A stretch of DNA of 64,000 nucleotides from CAVYXK01 sp963708245 (GTDB taxonomy: Bacteria > Pseudomonadota > Alphaproteobacteria > Acetobacterales > Acetobacteraceae): NCBI GenBank assembly GCA_963708245.1, contig OY970201.1, forward strand, positions 5,332,001 to 5,396,000. Direction: 5' to 3'. A model generated the notes under the pieces. The model was not told the origin of the DNA. It searched no databases and saw only the letters and a list, made by a program, of their open reading frames with translations. The translations under genes and the position numbers were made by a program. Positions 15,075-24,465 of the stretch are shown in pieces (position 1 is the first letter of the stretch; every line of letters starts with the position of its first letter).

Positions 15075-17597
15075 CTATTCTCGAACAACGAAGTTCGCCA
15101 GCCGTCCGGGAATCGCGATCTCCTTCACGATGACCTTGCCACGCAACAGTGCGATCACCTGAGGCTCGGCCTTCGCCACGGCTATCAGCATCTCCGTATC
15201 CAGCCCCTCTTTCGCCCGAAAGCGGTGGCGCAGCTTGCCGTTCACCTGCACCACGTATTCCCGACTCTCGTCCTGGGCCAGCGCTGGATCGAAGCTGGGC
15301 CATGGAGAGTAGGCCAGGGTACCCTGATGGCCGAGCTTGCCCCACAGCTCTTCCGCCAGATGCGGGGCAAAAGGAGCGAGCAGCAGCACGAAGGCCTCTA
15401 CCACCTCGCGCGGGCGCACGGCTGCCTCCGTCAGCGCGTTGGCCATTTCCATCAGGCGGGCGATGGCGGTGTTGAAGCTCAACGCCTCGATGTCGCCGGT
15501 GACGGCGCCGACGGTCTTGTGGCAGAGGCGAAGCAGATTTTTATGTGCTGCAACTTCTTGCACCTTCGGGTGAAGCGCACCGTCCTCGCCACAGACAATG
15601 CGCCAGGCGCAGTCCAGGAAACGGCGAACACCGCTTACACCTGCCATCTGCCAGGGCTTCGCCGCATCCAGCGGACCCATGAACATCTCGTACAGCCGCA
15701 TTGCGTCCGCGCCGTACTCCTCCACCACGTCGTCCGGGTTGACGACGTTGAAGCGAGACTTGGACATCTTCTCGACCCGGCGATGCACCTCCGTGGTACC
15801 GACGAAATACCGCCCGTCCCGTTCGGCGACCTGGGCCGGTTCGTAGTAAAGGCCAGCGGCGTCGCGGTAGGAGAAGGCCAGGATCATCCCCTGGTTGAAC
15901 AGCTTCCGGAACGGCTCTTTCGTTGAGACGACGCCGATGTCGTACAGCACCTTGTGCCAGAACCTGGCGTACAGCAGGTGCAACACAGCGTGCTCGGCGC
16001 CGCCGACATAGATATCGACCGGCATCCAATACTTCTCGATTGCTGGATCAACGAGAGCACAGTTGTTGTGTGGGTCCAGGAAGCGCAGATAGTACCAACA
16101 CGACCCAGCCCATTGCGGCATCGTGTTGGTCTCGCGCATTGCTGGGATGTCGGTGCCGGGCACGGTGGTGCGCACCCAGTCGGCGGCACGGGCAAGCGGC
16201 GGTTCTCCGCCCGCGGCCGGCTTGTAATCGTCCAGCTCCGGGGGCAGCAGCGGCAGGCTGTCCTCCGGCAGCGGCACGACCGAGCCGTCCGCCAAGTGCA
16301 GCACCGGAATCGGTTCGCCCCAATAGCGCTGGCGGGAGAACAGCCAGTCACGCAGGCGGTAGGTCACTTTCGCGGCGCCGGCACCATGCCGTTCCAGCCA
16401 CTCGATGATGGCGCGCTTGGCTTCGGCCACGGTCATGCCGTCCAAGAAGCTTGAGTTGACCATCACCCCGTCGCCATCATAGGCGGCGTCGGTCACGTCA
16501 CGTCCATCGCCGGGATTAACCACCTGGATAATCGGCAGGCCGAAGGCGCGCGCAAATTCATGGTCGCGCGCGTCGTGACCCGGCACGGCCATGATGGCGC
16601 CGGTGCCGTAAGTGCCCAGCACGTAGTCGGCGACCCAAATGGGCAGGCGCTGCCCGCTTGCGGGGCTTCTGACATAGGCGCCAGTGAAGACGCCTGTCTT
16701 GTCCCGCCCCGCGTCAGTGCGTGCTGCCTCCCCCAGCATCTCGGCATGCCGGACGTAGGCGTCCACCGTCTCACGCGCATCCGGTGCCACGATGGCGGGC
16801 AGCAGCTTATGCTCTGGCGCGACCACGCAATAGGTGGCACCGAACACCGTGTCTGGTCGGGTGGTGAACACGATCAGGTTGCCAACATCACCTTCGACCA
16901 GGAAGCTGATTTCCGCTCCTTCGGACCGACCGATCCAGTTGCGCTGCATAGCCTTCACGCTCTCGGGCCAGTCCAGATCCTCCAGATCGTCGAGCAGGCG
17001 ATCGGCGTAGGTGGTAATGCGCAACATCCATTGCCGCATCAGCCCCCGGACAACCGGATCGCCGGTTTCGACGTATTTGCCTTCCTTGACTTCCTCATTC
17101 GCCAGAACGGTGTTCTGGGCTGGGCACCAATTGACCGGCACCTCGGCCTGATAGGCGAGGCCGCGCTCGAACAGTTTCAGAAAAATCCACAGCGTCCAGC
17201 GGACATATCGCGGGTCAGTGGTGGCCAACTCCCGGCTCCAGTCATAGGAAAAGCCGAGGCGTCGCACCTGACGACGGAAGTTTTCAATGTTGTGCCTGGT
17301 GGTGACCGCGGGTTGGATTCCGGTGCGCATGGCGTAGCGCTCGGCGGGCAGGCCGTAGCTGTCCCACCCCATCGGGTGCAACACGTTGAAGCCGTTCATG
17401 CGCTTGTAGCGGCACAGGATGTCGGTGGCGGTGTATCCCTCCGGATGGCCGACATGCAGCCCGGCGCCCGAGGGATACGGGAACATGTCGAGCGCATAGA
17501 ACTTCTTTTTCATCGGATCGATATCGGCCCGGAAGGTCTGGTTCTCTTCCCAATAGGCTTGCCATTTAGGCTCGATCGACCTTGGGTCGTACGTCAT
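15075..17597 (-). CDS. leuS: Leucyl-tRNA synthetase
   Basis: 840 aa, normal length for bacterial LeuRS; charges tRNA-Leu in the cytoplasm. The class I signature appears as PYPSGAGLHVGHPEGY (HIGH-like, residues about 48-51) and KMSKS (about residue 608). The CP1 editing domain is present (FTTRPDTVFGATYCVVAPEH, GTGAIMAVPGHDARDHEFA), as are the anticodon-binding helical region and the C-terminal appendage (YVVQVNGKLRHRFRAKEG). ATG 17597 starts MTYDPRSIEPKWQAYW. Its Shine-Dalgarno is weak. Leader hairpin 17651-17685 lies upstream. Confidence 0.97.
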   Translation of the reverse strand: MTYDPRSIEPKWQAYWEENQTFRADIDPMKKKFYALDMFPYPSGAGLHVGHPEGYTATDILCRYKRMNGFNVLHPMGWDSYGLPAERYAMRTGIQPAVTTRHNIENFRRQVRRLGFSYDWSRELATTDPRYVRWTLWIFLKLFERGLAYQAEVPVNWCPAQNTVLANEEVKEGKYVETGDPVVRGLMRQWMLRITTYADRLLDDLEDLDWPESVKAMQRNWIGRSEGAEISFLVEGDVGNLIVFTTRPDTVFGATYCVVAPEHKLLPAIVAPDARETVDAYVRHAEMLGEAARTDAGRDKTGVFTGAYVRSPASGQRLPIWVADYVLGTYGTGAIMAVPGHDARDHEFARAFGLPIIQVVNPGDGRDVTDAAYDGDGVMVNSSFLDGMTVAEAKRAIIEWLERHGAGAAKVTYRLRDWLFSRQRYWGEPIPVLHLADGSVVPLPEDSLPLLPPELDDYKPAAGGEPPLARAADWVRTTVPGTDIPAMRETNTMPQWAGSCWYYLRFLDPHNNCALVDPAIEKYWMPVDIYVGGAEHAVLHLLYARFWHKVLYDIGVVSTKEPFRKLFNQGMILAFSYRDAAGLYYEPAQVAERDGRYFVGTTEVHRRVEKMSKSRFNVVNPDDVVEEYGADAMRLYEMFMGPLDAAKPWQMAGVSGVRRFLDCAWRIVCGEDGALHPKVQEVAAHKNLLRLCHKTVGAVTGDIEALSFNTAIARLMEMANALTEAAVRPREVVEAFVLLLAPFAPHLAEELWGKLGHQGTLAYSPWPSFDPALAQDESREYVVQVNGKLRHRFRAKEGLDTEMLIAVAKAEPQVIALLRGKVIVKEIAIPGRLANFVVRE

Positions 17598-17650
17598 TTT
17601 GTATAGTGTCCGCACCAAGAGGACAACAAAGCTACTGAACGATACAGTGG

Positions 17651-17685
17651 CTTACCGGCTCCGATCAGGAAGCCGGGGTGGTAAG
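17651..17685 (-). promoter_or_regulatory. Leader stem-loop upstream of leuS
   Basis: CTTACCGGCT pairs with AGCC and GGTAAG, with a 5-nt bulge, about 54-88 nt upstream of the leuS start. It could be an attenuator-type structure in the leuS 5' leader, but no T-tract and no leucine-rich leader peptide was found, so the role is open. Confidence 0.3.
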
Positions 17686-17863
17686 TCGTCCCTGGAGCGC
17701 GCACGCGCTCCATGCTGCTCTTGTCGTCATGGGTGGCTAAGACTGCCCGATTTCGTGCGGCGTGCCAAGGAGCACAGTTTGCTTGCGCACGATCCGGCCA
17801 GTAGCCCCGGTCCGTGTCCCCGGAACTGGTGTGGGAGTTCAACCCCCGCACCAGGCGAGTTTT

Positions 17864-18301
17864 TCAACGTCCGTTCGCGCCGCGTACGACGAACGGCTTC
17901 GTCACCATACGATTGTCGGCGAAGTTCAAAGTCACCGGAACGGTGCGGCCGGGCGCGACATTGGCCGACGGCGACATGCACATCAGGTGATAGCCGCCCG
18001 GCGCGAACGCGACCGAGCCATGCGCTGGGACGGTCACGCTGGATACCATGACCATCTGCTCGGTGCCGTTCACGTTGCGACTCTGGTGCAGCATCAGCGA
18101 GCCGCAGTCCGGCGAGGATGCGCCGGTGATGACCACCGGGCGCGCGCCAGCGTTGGTCACGGTGAAATACCCGGCCGCCGGTGTCGTCGGGGTGATGAAG
18201 CGGATCCAGGGATTCGCGATACTGACCATCTGCAACTGGGCATGGGCCGGACTCGTCACTGCCAGAGCCGCAATTGCAAGTGTACGTACTTTCCACTGCA
18301 T
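17864..18301 (-). CDS. Periplasmic copper chaperone PCu(A)C
   Basis: 145 aa with a Sec signal peptide (residues 1-21, ending SPAHA). It has the complete copper(I)-binding motif H-X10-M-X21-H-X-M: His72, Met83, His105 and Met107. PCu(A)C proteins deliver copper to the CuA site of cytochrome c oxidase, often with Sco1. A perfect AGGAGG lies before the ATG at 18301. It follows the Gfo/Idh/MocA gene on the same strand with a 17-bp gap and may be co-transcribed. No Sco1 or TonB receptor gene is next to it. Confidence 0.94.
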   Translation of the reverse strand: MQWKVRTLAIAALAVTSPAHAQLQMVSIANPWIRFITPTTPAAGYFTVTNAGARPVVITGASSPDCGSLMLHQSRNVNGTEQMVMVSSVTVPAHGSVAFAPGGYHLMCMSPSANVAPGRTVPVTLNFADNRMVTKPFVVRGANGR

Positions 18302-18318
18302 GTTGGACCTCCTTCGTG

Positions 18319-19374
18319 TCAGCCGAGACGAACCGGCCGGTTCTCCGCCGCCGACCGGTCGATCGCATCGGCCAGAAGCAACAGCTCGCGGCCATCCTCG
18401 CCGCTTAGCACCGGCTGGCCCTCGCCGTGCTTCAGCAACTCTAGGAAAGCGAGCGTCGAACGGCGGAAGCTTTCGCCCCAGTCGGCTTCGATGTCGTGGA
18501 ACGCGCGCATCTCGCCATCGCGATAGAGCGTCAACGCGGGCTCGTCCAGCAGCCGGCCGGTGCAGCGATTCACGGTCAGGATGCCGCGCTCGCCGGTGAC
18601 CTCGAACTTGTCGTCGTTGGCGTAGTAATCGGTGCGGATGCGCATCGTCGGCACATGCACGCAATCCCAGATCACGTGCACCGGAGGATCGGCATGGCGC
18701 CAGGTGATGCTCGCCGGAGAATCGATCAGGCCGCCTGATGCTTCGGTCCAATCGATGCGGGCGAACACCTCCTGCACAGGGCCGAACAGCCAGCGGGCCG
18801 TGGCGATTTTGTGATGGCCGTCATCGAATGTCAGCGAGCCGTGGCGTTTCTCTCGCGTGAGTGCGGCACGCCAGATCCGGGTTTCCGGCTCGATCGGCCA
18901 GGCGCCGCGCGGATCGCCGTGCAGCGTGCGCATGCGCAGATGCAGCGGCCGACCGATCGCGCCATCTGCGATCAGAGCCTTTAGTTTCTCGAGCGGCGGG
19001 TAGGTCAGGTAGTTCTCGAACAGCTTGAGCTGCCGGCCAGCCGCCGTCGCAGCCGCGATCATCTGGTCGCATTCCTCGACGCTCATCGCCATCGGCTTCT
19101 GCACGCTGACATGTAGTCCTCGCGCGAACGCGGCCTCGGCCATCTCGGCATGCACGGGATGCGGCGTCAGCAGCTCGATCATGTCCATGTCGTGTCGCAG
19201 GAACGCTGAGTAGTCCGTATAGGTCGCGGCATCGGGGAAGATCGTCCGGCGACGGGCGAGGCGCTCGGAATTGCTGTCGCAGATCGCCACCACGGCGGCA
19301 TCAGGGTTGTTGCTGTAGCCGCGGAAATGCAGGTCTGCGATCCGCCCCAGGCCCGCGATGCCAACCTTTATCAT
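18319..19374 (-). CDS. Gfo/Idh/MocA-family NAD(P)-dependent oxidoreductase
   Basis: 351 aa. The N-terminal Rossmann fold starts VGIAGLGRIADLHFRGYSNN, followed by VAICDSN, LLTPHPVHAEMAEAAFARGL and the family EKP-like motif as VQKPMAMS, with Lys93. The C-terminal alpha/beta domain follows, with DDGHHK in the expected catalytic area. Members oxidise or reduce sugars, inositols and related polyols; the substrate here is not inferable. It sits upstream of the copper chaperone and divergent from a tautomerase gene with 69 bp between starts. Confidence 0.9.
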   Translation of the reverse strand: MIKVGIAGLGRIADLHFRGYSNNPDAAVVAICDSNSERLARRRTIFPDAATYTDYSAFLRHDMDMIELLTPHPVHAEMAEAAFARGLHVSVQKPMAMSVEECDQMIAAATAAGRQLKLFENYLTYPPLEKLKALIADGAIGRPLHLRMRTLHGDPRGAWPIEPETRIWRAALTREKRHGSLTFDDGHHKIATARWLFGPVQEVFARIDWTEASGGLIDSPASITWRHADPPVHVIWDCVHVPTMRIRTDYYANDDKFEVTGERGILTVNRCTGRLLDEPALTLYRDGEMRAFHDIEADWGESFRRSTLAFLELLKHGEGQPVLSGEDGRELLLLADAIDRSAAENRPVRLG

Positions 19375-19443
19375 GGCGTCACCCTTCTACCACCCGACAA
19401 GCACGCTATACTGCCGCCTGATTGGGCAGAGCAGGAGGAGAGT

Positions 19444-19629
19444 ATGCCGGAAGTTTTCATTCACGCCATCGAGGGACGCTCGGTTGAGCAGAAGCGCAAG
19501 CTGGTGGCCGAGATCACCGATGCGGTGGTACGCAATTTCAACGTCACCGCCGATGCGGTGATGGTGGAGATCATCGAATCCTCGCGCGAGAACAAGGCCA
19601 AGGGCGGCAAATTGTTCAGCGAGCGCTGA
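19444..19629 (+). CDS. 4-oxalocrotonate tautomerase family protein
   Basis: 61 aa, the typical size of the small tautomerases. The protein begins MPEVFIHAIEGRSVEQKRKL: removal of Met exposes the catalytic N-terminal proline (Pro1). VAEITDAVVRNFNV and VMVEIIESSRENKAKGGK follow the family pattern. Such enzymes tautomerise 2-hydroxymuconate-like keto-enols or have related promiscuous activities. A strong AGGAGGAG precedes the ATG. No aromatic-degradation genes are adjacent, so the physiological substrate is unknown. Confidence 0.9.
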   Translation: MPEVFIHAIEGRSVEQKRKLVAEITDAVVRNFNVTADAVMVEIIESSRENKAKGGKLFSER

Positions 19630-19651
19630 GCGGCGGCGGCGAGCAACACAG

Positions 19652-20917
19652 TCATCCGCCCCAGCCGAACGTCCGCAGCAGAGCATAAAGAACGCCGCCG
19701 ACCAGGAAGCCGACCAATGTCCCGTTCACCCGCACGAACTGCAGATCCTTGCCGACGCGCAGCTCCAGCTTGTCGGTGATGGTCGCGGTATCCCAGCCGC
19801 CCACGACCTGGGCGATGAAATCGGCCAGCTTTTCCTGAGCCACGGGCAGCAAGGTACGCACGACGCTCTCTGCCGCGATCTGCACCCGTGCGCGGGCCGC
19901 CGGATCGGCCTCGAGCATCGTACCGAGATTGTCCAGCGCGCCCTCGATCATGCTGACAGTGCGTCCGTTGGGCCGCGCCGCGTCCGCCTCCAGCGCGCGC
20001 CGCATCCGCGTCCACACCTCCCAGAACCAAGCCAGCACTGTCTCGTGCCCCACGACGCGACGTATCGCCGCTCCAATCTCGGCGGTGCGCGAAGGGTCGA
20101 GCTCGATCCGCTCGATCTCGCGGCGCACCCATTCGTCGAACGCGGCACGCAGCTCCGAGCCGTCGGGGCTCATCTTGTCGAGCTCGGCATTCACCGCAGT
20201 CAGCACGCGGCGCGCGATGGAGGCACCCAGCGCCCAGCCGACCAGCCGGCCGCCCTGTTCGCGCACCCGCTCTTCGATCGCGGCGCGCAGCGCCTCCTCC
20301 TTGCTCGTCAACAGCTCCTTGAACTGGCCAAGCACGAAGCCGAACACCTCCTGATGACGCCCGCCTTCGACCAGGCCACGCAGTGCGCGCGCCACCACTT
20401 GACCAGTAGCTGGGCCGCCCAGCACGCGTGGCGCTAGTCGCGCGACAAGGCGCCGGGCGCGACCGTCCTCCAGCGAGCTCAGCAACCGCGGCAGCATGCC
20501 GGCAATCGCTTGCGCCGCCGGTCGGGCGGCAACCGGATCTGCAAGGAACCGGTGCAGGATCCCTGGCAGGTCAAGCCGACCCAGCACCCCGGCCACCTCG
20601 GCCCCGGTGAATACATGGCCGGCAACGAAGCGCCCGAGCGCTCGGCCCAGTCGTTCCTTCTGGCTAGGGATGATCGCCGTGTGCGGGATCGGAATGCCCA
20701 GCGGATGGCGGAACAGCGCAGTGACCGCGAACCAGTCAGCGATCCCGCCCACAAATCCTGCTTTAGACGCCGACGACAGCAGATCGGCGGCCCAGCCCGC
20801 CGGCAAGGTGGCGCTGACCACGATCAGCGCTCCCATGACAATCAACAGCGATGTCGCGAGCGCCTTGTGGTGCCAGAGGGCGCGACGGAGATCGGCATCG
20901 GTGTCGGACCGAGTCAT
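19652..20917 (-). CDS. DUF445 family membrane protein (YjiN-like)
   Basis: 421 aa. A hydrophobic N-terminal segment (ATSLLIVMGALIVVSATL) is followed by the DUF445 core KAGFVGGIADWFAVTALFRH PLGIPIPHTAIIP, long charged helical repeats, and a C-terminal membrane segment (LVGFLVGGVLYALLRTFGW). Function is unknown; the architecture suggests an inner-membrane protein with a large helical soluble domain. ATG 20917 (MTRSDTDADLRRALW) is chosen over upstream in-frame starts. It converges with the tautomerase gene. Confidence 0.88.
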   Translation of the reverse strand: MTRSDTDADLRRALWHHKALATSLLIVMGALIVVSATLPAGWAADLLSSASKAGFVGGIADWFAVTALFRHPLGIPIPHTAIIPSQKERLGRALGRFVAGHVFTGAEVAGVLGRLDLPGILHRFLADPVAARPAAQAIAGMLPRLLSSLEDGRARRLVARLAPRVLGGPATGQVVARALRGLVEGGRHQEVFGFVLGQFKELLTSKEEALRAAIEERVREQGGRLVGWALGASIARRVLTAVNAELDKMSPDGSELRAAFDEWVRREIERIELDPSRTAEIGAAIRRVVGHETVLAWFWEVWTRMRRALEADAARPNGRTVSMIEGALDNLGTMLEADPAARARVQIAAESVVRTLLPVAQEKLADFIAQVVGGWDTATITDKLELRVGKDLQFVRVNGTLVGFLVGGVLYALLRTFGWGG

Positions 20918-21090
20918 GCCCCCCAGATACGCACGCGGGTCGCTCAGCGCATGCCCCTTGGTGGGTGCGCGATGGAAGATCGGTTCCGCAATTCGGTTGC
21001 CAAGGCGTGGCAAACGGCGCCATGTTTCCGCGCAGTAGCGCAGCAGGCGAGGGCCTGCGGCGCCGTGTGAGGTTGGACAGGTGGGCCGCT

Positions 21091-21264
21091 ATGGGTTCCT
21101 CCTCTCGCCGACCACTATCCAATATCGAGACTCCCAGGTCCGCCGCGGACTGGGGGCGACGGCCGGGGCCGCCATCACGCACGGTGCCGCGGCTTTCCGC
21201 ATGGTTGCTCGCGGTGATCGTGGTCACCCTGCTCGCGGTCGGTATGCACGCGCTCTACCGCTGA
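21091..21264 (+). CDS. Possible small single-span membrane protein
   Basis: 57 aa: a polar, Pro/Arg-rich N-terminal half followed by one hydrophobic segment (SAWLLAVIVVTLLAVGMHAL) near the C-terminus. AGGTGG lies about 9 nt upstream of the ATG. No family is recognised. It lies between the divergent DUF445 gene and the transglycosylase gene. It may be real or chance. Confidence 0.4.
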   Translation: MGSSSRRPLSNIETPRSAADWGRRPGPPSRTVPRLSAWLLAVIVVTLLAVGMHALYR

Positions 21265-21312
21265 GCACGATTCTGCTGGCATTGCTCGCGATTCCGTGCA
21301 CAAGACGGAGTC

Positions 21313-21972
21313 ATGAGAAGAGCACTGCCGATCTTCGCGATGCTTCTTTCCATGACGCCGGCAGCCGCCCGTTTACCAACGACCGACCCTCAAACCGCCT
21401 GCGAGGCAGCGATTTCAGCCGCGCAAGACGTGGCTCGGCTTCCACCCGGCCTGCTGAACGCGATTGCACTTGTTGAAAGCGGCCGACCAGATCCACGCAC
21501 TGGCGCAGTGCGGCCCTGGCCATGGACGATCGATGTCGCCGGGCTGGGCTTCTTCTTCCCGACCAAGGAGGCAGCGGTGGCTGCCGTGCGCTCGCTGCTG
21601 GAGCTGGGGATCCAGTCGATCGATGTTGGCTGCCTTCAGGTCAATCTGATGTATCACCCGGCCGCCTTCGCGAGCCTGGAGCAGGCATTCGATCCGCCTG
21701 CCAACGCCCGCTACGCAGCCCGCTTCCTGGATGCGTTATACGACCGCACCAAGGACTGGGCGCAGGCCGCCGGCGACTATCACAGCCAGACACCGGCGGT
21801 CGGCGCCCCCTATCGGGCGCAAGTGCTTGCGCGCTGGCACCCGCCTGCTTCAGCGGAGCTGAGGGTCTATGCCGATTTTGCACCCACCGAGGCGGTCTAT
21901 GGCGACTTCCGGCAGGGCACGGCTTACGGGGCTTTCCTCCTGCCGCCCACTCATCGCACCAACAAGCGCTGA
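21313..21972 (+). CDS. Secreted lytic transglycosylase-like (SLT domain) protein
   Basis: 219 aa with a signal peptide (residues 1-19, MRRALPIFAMLLSMTPAAA). The SLT-like core has the catalytic-type Glu55 in LLNAIALVESGRPD, then PWPWTIDVAGLGFFF, QSIDVGCLQVNLMYHP and AGDYHSQTP, the pattern of the short transglycosylases found beside flagellar or conjugation genes. Such enzymes cleave the murein glycan strand. It ends 22 bp inside the convergent reductase gene (overlap 21951-21972). No flagellar gene is adjacent. Confidence 0.85.
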   Translation: MRRALPIFAMLLSMTPAAARLPTTDPQTACEAAISAAQDVARLPPGLLNAIALVESGRPDPRTGAVRPWPWTIDVAGLGFFFPTKEAAVAAVRSLLELGIQSIDVGCLQVNLMYHPAAFASLEQAFDPPANARYAARFLDALYDRTKDWAQAAGDYHSQTPAVGAPYRAQVLARWHPPASAELRVYADFAPTEAVYGDFRQGTAYGAFLLPPTHRTNKR

Positions 21973-23177
21973 AGCGGGATCGCAGGATCTGCCAGCAGGA
22001 CGGGATCGACCGGCCGGCGCGCCTTGATCAGTGCGGTGCCAACGCGGATGTCGCGCGGGCTATTGGCCGCGGTGACGCCCACCACCGTATCGTCGGCCGC
22101 AAGATGCACCGCGACGAATGCCGGCGGTTGATTGACGCGGACGACGGTGCGCGCCGCCTCCGCCGGCATTCCGGTTAACTGGAGGTTTACCCCGTGCTGG
22201 TCGGTCCAGAACCACGGAATATCGTCGTACGGCACGGGGTCGCCGGACATGGCCCGCCCGACGGAGATGCCGTGGTTCTGCGCGTGCCGCCAGGACTCGA
22301 GCCGCAGCCGGCGGCAGTAGTGGGCGTGAAGGAACGCCGCCACATCCCCGGCGGCGTAAATGTCCGGTTCGCTGGTTTGGCCGAATTCGTCCACTACGAT
22401 CCCGCCGTCGATGGAGAGGCCGGCGGCTTGCGCCAGCTCGATATTCCGTTCCATGCCGATCCCGGCGATCACGCAGTCGGCGATGAACCGATCGGCGCCC
22501 TGGCAGAGCACCAGCTCGGCTCCGTCGGGCTGGCGCTCGATTGCCTCGATCGTTACGCCTAGCCGAAGCTCAACGCCGGCCGCGCGATGCAGCGCCTCGA
22601 CGAAGCGGGCGCCCTCCGGTGACACACAGCGGCCCATGACGACGGGAGCGGCCTCCAGCACCGCCACGGCGCAGCCACGCGCACGCGCCGAGGAAGCGAT
22701 CTCCAGCCCGATGACCCCAGCACCTATGCAGATCACCCGTCGGGCGACCGCCAGCCGAGCCCGGATCGCCCGCGCATCCTCCAGCGTGCGCAGCAGGAGC
22801 GCACGCTCACCCCCTGGAATGGCCAGCCTGCGCGCTCGCCCGCCAGTCGTCAGCAGCAGCCGGTCATAGGCGAGTATGCGGCCATCCCGCAGCCTGACCC
22901 GATGCGCCTTCGCGTCCACCTCCTCCGCGGTGGTCCCGAGCAACAGCTCAATCCCATGGTCGGCGTATTTGCCCTCATCATGGAAGAACAGCACCGGCGG
23001 TTCGGGGTCCGCTGTGAGCATGGTCTTGGAGAGCGGCGGACGCTCATACGGGCGCCAGGGCTCTTCGCCCAGCAGCAGGATGCGACCCGTGAAGCCGGCC
23101 TGGCGCATGGCAATCGCGGCCCAGCCACCCGCCTGGCCGGCGCCGACGATGAGATGGGTGGTGCCGGTCGTTGGCAT
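21951..23177 (-). CDS. FAD-dependent ferredoxin/rubredoxin reductase
   Basis: 408 aa. FAD-binding Rossmann motif at the N-terminus (HLIVGAGQAGGWAAIAMRQA), conserved RPPLSK, an NAD-binding Rossmann motif (RVICIGAGVIGLEIASSARA) and the second FAD motif DIYAAGDVAAF, then a C-terminal domain with ESWRHAQNHG. This is the architecture of the reductases that pass electrons from NAD(P)H to ferredoxins of oxygenase systems. No oxygenase or ferredoxin gene is next to it, so the partner is encoded elsewhere. Confidence 0.92.
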   Translation of the reverse strand: MPTTGTTHLIVGAGQAGGWAAIAMRQAGFTGRILLLGEEPWRPYERPPLSKTMLTADPEPPVLFFHDEGKYADHGIELLLGTTAEEVDAKAHRVRLRDGRILAYDRLLLTTGGRARRLAIPGGERALLLRTLEDARAIRARLAVARRVICIGAGVIGLEIASSARARGCAVAVLEAAPVVMGRCVSPEGARFVEALHRAAGVELRLGVTIEAIERQPDGAELVLCQGADRFIADCVIAGIGMERNIELAQAAGLSIDGGIVVDEFGQTSEPDIYAAGDVAAFLHAHYCRRLRLESWRHAQNHGISVGRAMSGDPVPYDDIPWFWTDQHGVNLQLTGMPAEAARTVVRVNQPPAFVAVHLAADDTVVGVTAANSPRDIRVGTALIKARRPVDPVLLADPAIPLQRLLVR

Positions 23178-23255
23178 GGTGACGGATGCTCGCTTGCATC
23201 CCCCAGCAAGTCCAGCAGGGCGCGGAAAGGCGGAGCGGCCGATGCTTCCCTGAGG

Positions 23256-24404
23256 CTAGAAGAGCGAAAGCTGCTCTTCGGCCGTCCCGGCAGGTTCCGG
23301 AACCGCGAACCGGCTACAGTCGAGGCCTTCCCGAGACTCGTTCAGCCCCCACTGCCTTGCGGCGCGGGTGAAGCGGCTTCGCAGCAGCTCCGCGTACACC
23401 CCCTGTCCGGACATGCGATGATGGAACCGAGGATCCGACAAGGCACCCGAGCGAGTCTCCCTGATCAGGCTGAGGACATGGCGCGCGCGGTCGGCGAAAT
23501 GCGTTTGCAGCCAGTCTTCGAACATCTGACGCAGTTCGTGCGGCAGCCGCAGCAGCACATAGGCGGCGTTCCGAGCCCCTGCGCGCGCCGCGGCCTCCAT
23601 GATGCGCTCCATTTCAGCATCATTCAGGCCCGGGATCATTGGCGCCACCATGACCCCGGTCGGCACCCCGGCTCTCGTCAGCTCGGAGATTGCGTGAAGG
23701 CGCCGCGCCGGCGTGGCGGCCCGCGGCTCCATCCGGCGCGCCAGAGCGGCATCGAGAGTGGTCACCGACACGAAGACACGTGCGAGGCGCCGTGCCGCCA
23801 TCGCCGAGAGGATATCAAGATCGCGCAACACGCCGGCCGATTTGGTGACGATGCTGACCGGGTGGTTGAACCGGTCCAGCACCTGCAGCACGGCGCGTGT
23901 CAGCTTCAGCGTCCGCTCGACCGGCTGGTAGGGATCGGTATTGGAGCCGAGCGCCAGGGAACGAGGCACGTAGCCAGACTTGCGCAGCTCTTTCTCCAGC
24001 AGCTCTGCGACCTCTGGCTTGAACAGGAGCTTGGTCTCGAAGTCGAGGCCGGGCGAATAGCCGAGATAGGCGTGGCTCGGCCTCGCATAGCAATAGATGC
24101 AGCCGTGCTCGCAGCCGCGATATGGGTTCACGGCACGGTCGAAGCCGAGGTCGGGCGAGCTGTTCCAGGCGATTGCGGAGCGCGAGGCGTCCCTGATCAA
24201 CGTTGTGGGGAGCGGCGGCAGATCACAGAAGTCGGCGCTCAGCGTATCCCAACCGTCGTCAAACGGGCTCGCCGCCTGCGCGTCGAAGCGGACCGGAGGG
24301 TTGGTCGTGGCGCCGCGGCCTCTGCGGGCCAAGCTGGGCATCGCCACGGTTGCGGCCATGTCCATATTCCCCGAAAGCGCCTCTGATACTGCCCCCGTCC
24401 GCAT
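23256..24404 (-). CDS. PA0069-family radical SAM protein
   Basis: 382 aa. The 4Fe-4S cluster motif CxxxCxxC is RGCEHGCIYCYARP (Cys98, Cys102, Cys105), in the context FDRAVNPYRGCEHGCIYCY typical of the SplB-like PA0069 group. Later blocks are LALGSNTDPYQPVE, SIVTKSAGVLRDLD, VSVTTLD and VAPMIPGLND. These proteins use SAM-derived radicals; the group's substrate is not established. It stands between the reductase gene and YihY, all on the minus strand. Confidence 0.92.
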   Translation of the reverse strand: MRTGAVSEALSGNMDMAATVAMPSLARRGRGATTNPPVRFDAQAASPFDDGWDTLSADFCDLPPLPTTLIRDASRSAIAWNSSPDLGFDRAVNPYRGCEHGCIYCYARPSHAYLGYSPGLDFETKLLFKPEVAELLEKELRKSGYVPRSLALGSNTDPYQPVERTLKLTRAVLQVLDRFNHPVSIVTKSAGVLRDLDILSAMAARRLARVFVSVTTLDAALARRMEPRAATPARRLHAISELTRAGVPTGVMVAPMIPGLNDAEMERIMEAAARAGARNAAYVLLRLPHELRQMFEDWLQTHFADRARHVLSLIRETRSGALSDPRFHHRMSGQGVYAELLRSRFTRAARQWGLNESREGLDCSRFAVPEPAGTAEEQLSLF

Positions 24405-24465
24405 GCTGTGTTCCCCGTTCGTTCGAGCGCACCCTGGCGTCGCGCAAACGCCATGTCAAGAACAT

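Noticed and set aside
17594..17851. An 85-codon frame ending with ATGA overlap on the leuS start, possibly a leader peptide
   Set aside because: No ribosome-binding site, composition not leucine-rich, no coherent protein features. The overlap is probably chance.
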